Part shown: positions 1 through 6,037 of the stretch, one piece after another
Position numbering within the stretch: position 1 is the first letter of the stretch
Layout: every line of letters starts with the position of its first letter
DNA from: Spirochaetaceae bacterium
GTDB taxonomy: Bacteria; Spirochaetota; Spirochaetia; Treponematales; Treponemataceae
Direction of reading: 5' to 3'
NCBI GenBank assembly: GCA_031285525.1
Contig: JAITWB010000176.1
Span: 1 to 7,615 of the forward strand
Length of the DNA: 7,615 nucleotides
Program-made: the position numbers and the translations under genes
The notes under the pieces: generated by a model
The model's input: only the letters and a program-made list of their open reading frames with translations
Databases searched by the model: none
Told to the model about the DNA's origin: nothing

Positions 1-243
1 GGTCTGGAGGGTGTTGTGGTCGATATAAGAAACGGAAACCTCCGTCTTTACCCGGGGAATACCGATGGTTTCAAACTGAAGGTACGCCATCGTTCCTGTG
101 GCATCCTGTGTGAGGGTCTGGTCTATACGAATCGCGATATCTTCACCCCGTTTCTCCGGCAGCGTACCTTCTGCAACCAAGTGATTTGCGAGAAGTTTTT
201 CCGCCAGTGTTCTTGGGGTCTGTGTATTTGTTACCTGTGCCAT
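1..243 (-). CDS. acn: Aconitate hydratase, N-terminal fragment (runs off the left edge)
   Basis: The gene encodes the first 81 residues of a monomeric-type aconitase, the [4Fe-4S] enzyme that interconverts citrate and isocitrate in the cytoplasm. The segment reads TLAEKLLANHLV near residue 13, then IDQTLTQDATGTMAYLQFE around 40-58, then YIDHNTLQT at the window edge. These are the conserved N-terminal blocks of the aconitase/isopropylmalate dehydratase large-subunit family, and the DHN segment contributes to the active site. The QDATGTMA-LQFE wording is closest to aconitase rather than LeuC. The ATG at 243 is preceded by a GGAGA ribosome binding site at 251-255 with 7 nt spacing. The iron-sulfur cysteines and the rest of the protein lie outside the window. 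It is transcribed away from the lipoprotein gene from its own promoter. Mammal-associated treponemes lack TCA enzymes, so this suggests an environmental or gut lineage with at least the citrate-to-2-oxoglutarate branch (inference). Confidence 0.9.
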   Translation of the reverse strand, partial: MAQVTNTQTPRTLAEKLLANHLVAEGTLPEKRGEDIAIRIDQTLTQDATGTMAYLQFETIGIPRVKTEVSVSYIDHNTLQT

Positions 244-275
244 TGCTCTATCTCCGTACATATATTCTATAAACT

Positions 276-304
276 ATTCTATTGATATCCCGGAAGATTG
301 TCCA
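276..304 (-). promoter_or_regulatory. Predicted sigma-70 promoter for aconitase
   Basis: On the minus strand a -35 box TGGACA (304-299) and a -10 box TAGAAT (281-276) are separated by exactly 17 nt. The predicted start near 269 would give a leader of about 26 nt that holds the GGAGA ribosome binding site. The -35 hexamer overlaps that of the divergent promoter on the plus strand. Confidence 0.55.
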
Positions 305-327
305 GATAAGGGAGTATGTGCTATGAT
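298..327 (+). promoter_or_regulatory. Predicted sigma-70 promoter for the lipoprotein/PilZ pair
   Basis: The plus strand has TTGTCC (298-303), an 18-nt spacer and TATGAT (322-327). A start near 333-335 would lie only 4-6 nt before the ATG at 339, which makes the first mRNA nearly leaderless. That agrees with the lack of a convincing ribosome binding site next to the ATG. Confidence 0.4.
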
Positions 328-338
328 ATAAGAACAGT

Positions 339-1052
339 ATGAGAGTATATCATTGGCTTCTCTATATCACCTGTTTCTCACTCATTGTCCTCTCTGCCTG
401 CACCCAGGCGGAACAGCGGGCTGTCTTTATCCCAACCGAAGAAACCCTCCGGGATGGTATACGCACAGAGATCGAAGTAATCAGCTGGGCCGATGAGTTT
501 GCCTCCGAACAGGGAACTCCCGGAGCCTTGCTTTCTCCTCCGACGGTGCTAAACGCTGCTGCAGAAACCGTACCTGTCCCTCAAGGATTCCCTTTTATCG
601 CAAAATCGGCTCCCGTATACCCCTTCCTTACCGGCTTCGGCAGTCTCAATACTTCCGCTCTGGATGAACCGGTCATAGCTGTCCTCAACAAACTCCTTGA
701 AGGTATACAGTCAGGGGGCACGTCCTCTGAGGGCGGATCTGAAGGCGCTAAAGGCACTGCCATACGCTCTGTCCCCGAAGATCTGTTTAGCCCCTCCCGA
801 TTGTACGCCCGGCGTATTTTCCTGTATGAACTGCGGGACAAGCCTGCGGTAACCTCCTGGCGGTACGGAGAACCCTTCTTTACCGAAAATACCGCTGAGG
901 TTCCGGTGCGTCTCTATACCGCTGAAGATCCCATAGATTTACTGGTCTTCCTCACAGAAGAGTCGGAAGAAGGCGCTCAGGGAGACGCAGCGGGCGGTTC
1001 TCTGGGTTGGCTGATCGATCAGATTCATTTTACAGGTCCTATAGGTGAATAA
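339..1052 (+). CDS. Predicted lipoprotein of unknown function
   Basis: This is a 237-residue protein with a type II (lipoprotein) signal peptide: a short n-region with one arginine, a hydrophobic stretch at residues 7-18 and a lipobox L18-S19-A20-C21, so Cys21 would be lipidated. It is therefore expected to be membrane-anchored on the periplasmic or outer face. No domain is recognisable in the rest. Residues 124-139 are rich in Gly and Ser and look like a flexible linker, and the C-terminal third (about 147-237) has alternating hydrophobic residues that fit a beta-rich fold. The ATG at 339 has no good ribosome binding site; in-frame upstream GTG at 318 is followed at once by a stop, so 339 is the first usable start. 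The stop overlaps the next gene by 8 nt, so the two are translationally coupled. A role linked to the PilZ-like partner is possible but unproven. Confidence 0.85.
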   Translation: MRVYHWLLYITCFSLIVLSACTQAEQRAVFIPTEETLRDGIRTEIEVISWADEFASEQGTPGALLSPPTVLNAAAETVPVPQGFPFIAKSAPVYPFLTGFGSLNTSALDEPVIAVLNKLLEGIQSGGTSSEGGSEGAKGTAIRSVPEDLFSPSRLYARRIFLYELRDKPAVTSWRYGEPFFTENTAEVPVRLYTAEDPIDLLVFLTEESEEGAQGDAAGGSLGWLIDQIHFTGPIGE

Positions 1053-1662
1053 CCCCTTCTCCCCGCTGGAACGGGAATTGATTATTGCATATCTCGTTGA
1101 GCAAGGTTCTACGGTGAGCATTTCCTGGCGTGGGGGACAGCTCTTTTTGGATGGGGAACAATGCTATTTTACCGATTCAGAAATCATTTTTTCCTCCCCC
1201 GAAACAGTTCTTCCCAAAGAGGTAACTGTAGAACTCTATTTTAAAAAGCGGGGAATACGTTTTGATTCATCCTGCAAAAGGTCAGACGGAGTATACAAGA
1301 TACTTATTCCCGGCATGATATACAAAATGGATGACAGCAACGACGGAAGCCCTGCTGTATCCGGTATGGTAAAAACAGCAGAGAAAAACAGTGCCTTTTA
1401 CGGAAGAGACGTACTGTTTCTCGATGATTCGGAGATGCTTCTGAGAGGCGAATTCGGCGATATTTCTGAGGGAGCCTTCCTTGATACGGAAATAAACATT
1501 CAAGGAAGACTGTTTCGTATGAAGGCAAAGGTCTCTTCGATAAGCAAGAAGGGAAAAAGCTTTATACTGAGCCTGCAATTTATGGACATACAGGAGGAAG
1601 ACAGGCGCTTCCTTTTTGAAAACTGTTATGGAAAAAAATATACCGGATATACAGCCCTTTAA
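1045..1662 (+). CDS. Degenerate PilZ-domain protein
   Basis: This cytoplasmic protein has 205 residues. Residues about 58-95 (strands around VELYFKKRGIRF, ending in KILIPGMIYK) resemble the N-terminal YcgR-like domain that precedes PilZ domains. Residues about 115-195 look like a PilZ barrel, ending in the typical FILSLQFMDIQEEDRRFLF block. PilZ proteins bind cyclic di-GMP through an RxxxR motif at the domain junction and a (D/N)xSxxG motif. Here the junction reads KMDDSNDG with no arginine pair, and the second motif is D139-I-S141-E-G-A144, with Ala in place of the final Gly. Binding of the nucleotide is therefore doubtful; it may act through protein contacts. The start is GTG at 1045, inside the end of the lipoprotein gene, consistent with coupled translation. 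The PilZ call rests on the overall pattern and could be wrong in detail. Confidence 0.75.
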   Translation: MNNPFSPLERELIIAYLVEQGSTVSISWRGGQLFLDGEQCYFTDSEIIFSSPETVLPKEVTVELYFKKRGIRFDSSCKRSDGVYKILIPGMIYKMDDSNDGSPAVSGMVKTAEKNSAFYGRDVLFLDDSEMLLRGEFGDISEGAFLDTEINIQGRLFRMKAKVSSISKKGKSFILSLQFMDIQEEDRRFLFENCYGKKYTGYTAL

Positions 1663-1704
1663 AGGATATCCTTAAAGATGCGTCCCTTCGGGATACATAA
1701 AAAA

Positions 1705-1731
1705 GGGCTGTCTCGGCGTACCGGACAGCCC
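1705..1731 (-). terminator. Intrinsic terminator of the minus-strand switch operon
   Basis: GGGCTGTC (1705-1712) pairs with GACAGCCC (1724-1731), and CGG (1714-1716) with CCG (1721-1723), leaving one bulged base at 1713 and a 4-nt loop. On the minus strand the stem is followed by six U (positions 1704-1699), the classic Rho-independent arrangement, 28 nt after the HATPase stop. On the plus strand there is no U-tract after the stem, so it should work poorly for the PilZ gene. Confidence 0.85.
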
Positions 1732-1758
1732 TGATTCAGAGAAAGGGGTTACTGTTTC

Positions 1759-2310
1759 TTATTCACCATCGATGGCAATACCGTGACGCTTCTGCTGAAA
1801 TTTCTTGAGCATCGCCACGCCATTGCGGGTATCGTTATAGACAAAGCCTCCGTTCCAGTATTCGAGAGCGGCAAACAGGGCATTTCCCCCGTCGTGCTCA
1901 TCGCTCTTTATGGTACGGAACGAAACAAATGAGGCGAGTTCCTCGAAATTCTGATTATAAAGACATTCAAGACGTTTTCTATTAAATTCATTCCATTTTT
2001 CCATATCCTTGAACCCTTCACCTTCGTCCTCGACGACGAGATGCACATCAGTAGGGGTAAAGGAATACCATATTCTCACCTTTTTATTCACATCGCACTC
2101 GTTCCCGTGCTTCACCGCATTCTTTATTACTTCACTGATCTGCTGCTCCAGCAGATTTATCTCCTTCAATTCAAGCGGAGCCGATTGAACGATAAGGAGT
2201 GTGAAATACCGAATCTGCCGGTAATCCGATGGAAACTCTTTGTACAACATATTCGTCTTGTCAAAGAGAGGGCTGCTTCCATCGGCTGTTAATTCTTTAC
2301 TTTGATTCAT
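1759..2310 (-). CDS. HATPase-fold serine kinase/anti-sigma factor of the RsbW/SpoIIAB type
   Basis: This 183-residue cytoplasmic protein has a GHKL ATPase domain: an N-box with E59 and N64 in VIKNAVKHGN (61-70), a G1 box D95-E-G-E-G99-F, and a G2-like segment DGGNALFAAL around 140-149. In partner-switching systems such a protein phosphorylates the STAS antagonist on serine and binds either it or a target, usually a sigma factor. It is the last gene of a three-gene module, 30 nt after the STAS gene, and is followed by a clear terminator. An AAGGA ribosome binding site lies about 9-10 nt before the ATG at 2310. Between G1 and G2 there are about 40 residues rich in Asn, Glu and aromatic residues, longer than in SpoIIAB; this may shape the ATP lid or target binding. 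The target cannot be named from this window. Confidence 0.88.
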   Translation of the reverse strand: MNQSKELTADGSSPLFDKTNMLYKEFPSDYRQIRYFTLLIVQSAPLELKEINLLEQQISEVIKNAVKHGNECDVNKKVRIWYSFTPTDVHLVVEDEGEGFKDMEKWNEFNRKRLECLYNQNFEELASFVSFRTIKSDEHDGGNALFAALEYWNGGFVYNDTRNGVAMLKKFQQKRHGIAIDGE

Positions 2311-2340
2311 ATACCTATTCCTTAACTGATAAAATTGAGA

Positions 2341-2679
2341 TTAGTCTTGCATCTGCTGAAGCGCTTCTTCAATACTATTGGTAATAGGAAAATATCCCAT
2401 CAGTTTTGTCAGCTCGATAACCTTCTTTACCGACCCATGAATATTGGTTATCGACAGTTTCAGGTTCATTTTTTTGACCGTAGAACAGATATAGATCAAC
2501 GCACCAATACCTGATGAGTCGATGTAATCAACCTGTTCCAGATTGATAATGAATGACTGCACATTCTTCTCCAGCATCTTCATTACCAATTCTTTTAGCT
2601 TGTATGAATTATACAAATCCATTTCGCCATTGACATCGATGATATACACTTCACCGTTTTTTCTGATCTTTAACTCCAT
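2341..2679 (-). CDS. STAS-domain anti-sigma factor antagonist (RsbV/SpoIIAA type)
   Basis: The 112-residue protein is a single STAS domain. The hallmark segment VDYIDSSGIGALIYI is at 50-64, with D54-S55-S56-G57; Ser55 matches the serine that is phosphorylated in RsbV (Ser56) and SpoIIAA (Ser58). Unphosphorylated it would bind and neutralise the HATPase partner; the SpoIIE-type phosphatase upstream would reactivate it. The length is normal for the family. An AGGAG ribosome binding site at 2687-2691 sits 7 nt before the ATG at 2679. It lies only 20 nt after the phosphatase stop and 30 nt before the HATPase gene, which supports one operon and one pathway. Confidence 0.92.
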   Translation of the reverse strand: MELKIRKNGEVYIIDVNGEMDLYNSYKLKELVMKMLEKNVQSFIINLEQVDYIDSSGIGALIYICSTVKKMNLKLSITNIHGSVKKVIELTKLMGYFPITNSIEEALQQMQD

Positions 2680-2699
2680 AACAGTACTCCTTTACTTCC

Positions 2700-4364
2700 T
2701 TATCCCTGAATCTTCATAACCAAAAGGGTTTGATCATCATGCTGATGAGCGCTTCCCTTGAATTCCTCTATTTCTTTTCCAACTTTATTCGCTATTTCTT
2801 TCGCTGTCAATTCGCTGAATTGCCTGATACCCTGCTTGAGCCGCGCCATACCGTAGGGGTCCCCGCTCTGATTGATCGCCTCAATAAGACCATCGGTATA
2901 CAGAACCACAATATCACCGCTTTCAACAGCAATCTCCTGTTGAGTATACACGGTAGTACGCTCAAGCCCGATGGGATCGCTCTTGACGCTTATCTGCTCA
3001 ACATCGCCGTCCTTCTTGCGCCATATGAGAAGCGAGTTATTTCCCGCCGCCGCATATTCGATGGTCTGCGCGGCGCTGTTATAGTTGACCAGCGAAAGAC
3101 TGGCATAGTGGTCGGTATTTATCTTACCGGTTATTCCCCTGTTGAGCCAGTCGATAATCGTTGCTGCATCCTTGTTCGAATTGACCACGAGCTGCAATAT
3201 AGCCCGTATCATGATCATTACGATGACCGAATTGATTCCCTTCCCTGCGACATCGGCAACAGCCAACATTATCCTGTCCCGCCGTACCGGTACGATGTCA
3301 TAGTAATCACCGCAGATTCCGATGGCGGAGGTAAAATAGTTCCCGAACGAAGCATCAGGCAGCACCGGCAGGCGAGTGGGAAAGAGCTGCTTTTGCACCT
3401 TCCAGGCGACATCCGCTTCCTTCGTTATGTCTGTATGCTCCGCTGACTCCTGAAAGGCGTATACCATCTTGATAACGGCGCTGGCAAAGTCGGTAATTAC
3501 CTTGGCGGTCTCGAAATCCTCCTGTGTAAAGGGCGCCGCATCGGGATTGCGAGAAACAGCCGCTACACCGATAACAGTACCTCTTACTATCATCGGAAAT
3601 ATTATGTAACTTCCGCACCTAAGAAATTCTTCAGGACCGTTCTGAAACACCCGATCGTTATCTGCCCCGGAGAATATCAGCTCCCCATGACCGGAAGAGG
3701 CGACCTCTCCGAATATGGTCTCTCCCAGATTAAACTGGGCATAACGGAAATTCGTCTCTACCCGCAGCGGTTTATGGGGTAAATCTTCGGGAAGTTTGTA
3801 GGGCGGCGGGAATTCCCCGTAAAACGACTTGACGGTGATGATATCCTCGAAGTCATCGACCAAGAAAATAACCCCGCCGTTGGCGCTGGTCTTGTCTATC
3901 ATCGTCTTATTGATATAATCCAGCAGCCGCTCCATACCGATTTCTTCCGATATGGTGTCCACCGCTTCTACCACAAAATCACGGGATATGGTAATGAGCT
4001 TATTCTCTTGGGATTCCTCTTCGTCCTCAAAGATATCGTCACCGAGAAAATCATCGGAAAGGGAACCGTCATCTGACGTCACCCCGTTATCCCATGCGGT
4101 TTCCTTCAACCTGATAAAACCTGCGGCTGCAGCGGCGAGGGCTTGCAGCAATACGGCAACAAAAAAGAGCAGGGCGTTTCCGGTTAAAAGACCGGCGGTT
4201 CCTCCGAGGAACAACAATCCTGCACCGACTGCAAGCACAGTCAAATAGTTGAGACGTTTTTCTTCTTTGAAAGCCAATTTTAACAAAAAGAAACAGGCTA
4301 GGCCTGCGAAAATCAGTATTCCCGCAAAAAAGAAAACAGCTATATTACCATATGTTTGTTCCAA
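2700..4364 (-). CDS. Membrane-bound GAF-SpoIIE (PP2C-type) serine phosphatase
   Basis: From the TTG start chosen here the protein has 554 residues. Three hydrophobic segments at about 7-31, 38-60 and 64-84 anchor it in the membrane. A strongly acidic linker (91-120) follows, then a GAF-like sensor domain (about 126-301), a short helical linker with the VQKQLFP motif (323-329), and a SpoIIE/RsbU-type PP2C phosphatase domain to the end. Metal-binding residues are present: GDYYD at 352-356, ADVAGKG at 370-376, DG at 491-492 and HDDQ at 542-545. It should dephosphorylate the STAS protein encoded just downstream in response to a signal sensed by the membrane or GAF part. A longer reading from a GTG at 4406 (568 residues) begins upstream of the predicted transcription start near 4400. 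The TTG at 4364 lies 8 nt after AAGGA (4373-4377), whereas the ATG at 4373 touches that ribosome binding site. The exact start remains a prediction. Confidence 0.92.
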   Translation of the reverse strand: MEQTYGNIAVFFFAGILIFAGLACFFLLKLAFKEEKRLNYLTVLAVGAGLLFLGGTAGLLTGNALLFFVAVLLQALAAAAAGFIRLKETAWDNGVTSDDGSLSDDFLGDDIFEDEEESQENKLITISRDFVVEAVDTISEEIGMERLLDYINKTMIDKTSANGGVIFLVDDFEDIITVKSFYGEFPPPYKLPEDLPHKPLRVETNFRYAQFNLGETIFGEVASSGHGELIFSGADNDRVFQNGPEEFLRCGSYIIFPMIVRGTVIGVAAVSRNPDAAPFTQEDFETAKVITDFASAVIKMVYAFQESAEHTDITKEADVAWKVQKQLFPTRLPVLPDASFGNYFTSAIGICGDYYDIVPVRRDRIMLAVADVAGKGINSVIVMIMIRAILQLVVNSNKDAATIIDWLNRGITGKINTDHYASLSLVNYNSAAQTIEYAAAGNNSLLIWRKKDGDVEQISVKSDPIGLERTTVYTQQEIAVESGDIVVLYTDGLIEAINQSGDPYGMARLKQGIRQFSELTAKEIANKVGKEIEEFKGSAHQHDDQTLLVMKIQG

Positions 4365-4372
4365 AACAACCA

Positions 4373-4377
4373 TCCTT
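4373..4377 (-). promoter_or_regulatory. Ribosome binding site that favours the TTG start of the phosphatase
   Basis: AAGGA on the minus strand at 4377-4373. Spacing is 8 nt to the TTG at 4364 but zero to the ATG at 4373, whose first base it contains. The GTG at 4406 has no comparable site upstream. Confidence 0.5.
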
Positions 4378-4406
4378 ACGCGAAAACAAATTGCCAATAC
4401 ATACAC

Positions 4407-4435
4407 AGTTTACCATTGAAATTTTTTGGCGTCAA
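4407..4435 (-). promoter_or_regulatory. Predicted sigma-70 promoter of the phosphatase-STAS-HATPase operon
   Basis: The minus strand carries TTGACG (4435-4430), a 17-nt spacer and TAAACT (4412-4407), close to consensus, inside the 89-nt gap before the chosen phosphatase start. Transcription would begin near 4400. No terminator is visible between the ParB-like gene and this promoter, so read-through from upstream is also possible. Confidence 0.6.
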
Positions 4436-4453
4436 GTTTCAAATGATAAACTC

Positions 4454-5353
4454 TTACCGGAACGAAGCTTTCAGTCTATACAAAAGGGTTTTAAAGAACC
4501 CCCTGCCATACATTTCAGTAAAATCAAGGGCCGCCTGATCCAGGCTGGGGGTACAATTATATTTTCCCTTGAGCTCATCCCAGTGGCGGATGATCCAAAC
4601 GTAGAGATCACTCGCAGTCCGGTGATTGAATTTACGGAGGAGCCGATAGGTGCGTATCACCTTTATAACCGGAAGGTATACGTTGTCATACCAGGACTGA
4701 ATCGCTTCGGGCATGGTTATCTCTTCGGTCTGGTGTTCGTTTATATAATACTTGTGGATCTGAATATGGTTATAGATCACATCGTACTGCCCGGCGCTGG
4801 TAAAATCGAGACGCCAATCGTCGGTGAGGTCCCCGTAGGCGGTTTCTGCATAAAACACCCGCTTTTCATAGGAAATAACCGCCTTGAACAACTGGCTTTT
4901 GGAACGGACAGGCTTGAGTTTTATCTCACTCTGGAGACTGACCACTTCGGCATCTATATTCTCGACCCCCTGAGCCTTCGCTACCGACACCCGATGGTTG
5001 CCGTCCCTGACAAAGTAGAGCCCCCCGATTTCGTAGAGTTTTATCGGAGGAAGAATAACGCCTGTCAGATGCGCCTCATCTATCCGCTTCCAGCGATTCT
5101 TGAGGTGGACATTTCTGGGAAAGAAATGGTTATCGAAATCCCGATACCGCCCCTCGCTGCCCACGATGTGGTCTACGGATACAGCCTGCATACCCAGATA
5201 GACTTCGTTCTTCGGCTTGAGAATACTTTTTATCTCAGTAAAAGAGAGCAGCTCCGTCTCTTCAGGGGTAATAAGGTGCTGCAGATCGTTCAAGACCGCT
5301 TTATTTCGAGCCTTGAAGAAATCAGAATCGGTTTGGCCTTCTAAAACGCCCAT
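4454..5353 (-). CDS. ParB/sulfiredoxin-fold protein with C-terminal DUF4032-like region
   Basis: This is a 299-residue soluble protein. Residues about 58-140 match a stand-alone ParB/Srx-type domain: VGSEGRYRDF (64-73), LPPIKLYEIGGLYFVRDG (101-118) and NHRVSVAKAQG (119-129), the last being the equivalent of the ParB box II nucleotide/phosphate-binding motif. A conserved-looking C-terminal stretch RTASDLYVWIIRHW (245-258) resembles proteins in actinobacteria and Chloroflexi that pair a ParB-like domain with a DUF4032-type tail. There is no helix-turn-helix of the chromosome-partitioning ParB kind and no parA beside it, so segregation is unlikely. ParB-fold relatives include CTPases, nucleases and free-serine kinases; which activity applies here is unknown. 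AGGAG at 5359-5363 sits 5 nt before the ATG at 5353. It follows the phosphoesterase gene by 18 nt and is probably in the same transcript. Confidence 0.8.
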   Translation of the reverse strand: MGVLEGQTDSDFFKARNKAVLNDLQHLITPEETELLSFTEIKSILKPKNEVYLGMQAVSVDHIVGSEGRYRDFDNHFFPRNVHLKNRWKRIDEAHLTGVILPPIKLYEIGGLYFVRDGNHRVSVAKAQGVENIDAEVVSLQSEIKLKPVRSKSQLFKAVISYEKRVFYAETAYGDLTDDWRLDFTSAGQYDVIYNHIQIHKYYINEHQTEEITMPEAIQSWYDNVYLPVIKVIRTYRLLRKFNHRTASDLYVWIIRHWDELKGKYNCTPSLDQAALDFTEMYGRGFFKTLLYRLKASFR

Positions 5354-5371
5354 CGATACTCCTATTATTGC

Positions 5372-6037
5372 TTAAAATTCGAGAATGTAATGGCTATATG
5401 CGTTGATAACCGTGGTTTCCTCAAAGGTGGAGACCCTGATATCCTGCATATCATAGAGGTGAATGTGTCCGTGGATGAGGTATGTAGGCTTGAAGGTATG
5501 CATGAACCAACGGAAGCACTTGAATCCCAGGTGGCAGGGATCCGGTTTGTCGTGGATGTCCCTCGGCGATGCGTGGGTTACCAGTATATCCAGATAACGG
5601 CCGTACCGGAGACGATTGTACAAGAGTCTGGGGATCAGTTTTATCAGGCGGAATTTCATCTGAGCCTCGGTATACTGACTCTGCCCATTATTATAACGCA
5701 GCGAACCGGAGGCTCCTGCGATAAGCAGCTTTCCAGCCCGTATAGCCTTGAATCCCACATAAGTTGCCCCGGATGAATACTGCATTTCACTGTAAGCGGA
5801 ATCCGATCCGCCCCCCCGAAGGGATGATTCCGCTTTATGATACCGGGAAAATTCTTCGAGGTTGTGGTTACCGAAGACGAAGAAGGTCGGCTTGTTCAGT
5901 ATAGTAACAATGAAGTCCAGATATTCCGAGGGTAGATCCCCGGCGCTGATGACTATATCCACGTCTGCAAAGCGCTCTTTGGCGGTATTGCTATAGACGA
6001 GGGGGTCTATTTGATCTGAGACGCAGAGAATCTTCAT
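5372..6037 (-). CDS. Calcineurin-like metallophosphoesterase
   Basis: This 221-residue cytoplasmic protein has most of the two-metal phosphoesterase motifs: D8 in VSDQID, G33-D34, G56-N57-H58, T154-H155 in LVTHASPRD and H189-G190-H191-I-H193. The first motif is usually DxH; here it is D8-Q-I-D11 with no histidine, so one metal ligand is changed. Similar small phosphoesterases starting with SDxxDPL occur in clostridia and Thermotoga, so this looks like a subfamily trait rather than damage. The substrate cannot be told from the sequence; nucleotides, phospholipid-type esters or phosphoproteins are all possible. Its ATG shares one base with the TGA stop of the TPR gene (TGATG), and GGAG at 6048-6051 lies 10 nt upstream inside that gene, so the two are translationally coupled. 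Confidence 0.87.
   Translation of the reverse strand: MKILCVSDQIDPLVYSNTAKERFADVDIVISAGDLPSEYLDFIVTILNKPTFFVFGNHNLEEFSRYHKAESSLRGGGSDSAYSEMQYSSGATYVGFKAIRAGKLLIAGASGSLRYNNGQSQYTEAQMKFRLIKLIPRLLYNRLRYGRYLDILVTHASPRDIHDKPDPCHLGFKCFRWFMHTFKPTYLIHGHIHLYDMQDIRVSTFEETTVINAYSHYILEF

Noticed and set aside
16..285. Plus-strand open frame opposite the aconitase start
   Set aside because: Cysteine-rich product with no family match; the minus strand gives conserved aconitase blocks, a ribosome binding site and a promoter.
581..841. Minus-strand open frame within the lipoprotein gene
   Set aside because: Arginine/serine-rich shadow product with no ribosome binding site; the plus strand has a clear signal peptide and operon partner.
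2730..3446. Plus-strand open frame of 238 codons opposite the phosphatase domain
   Set aside because: The minus strand here encodes the PP2C catalytic motifs; the plus-strand product resembles nothing and has no start signals.
4352..5344. Long plus-strand open frame of 330 codons opposite the ParB-like gene
   Set aside because: It mirrors the minus-strand gene almost end to end, has no recognisable family features, and the minus-strand frame has clear ParB-fold motifs and a good ribosome binding site.
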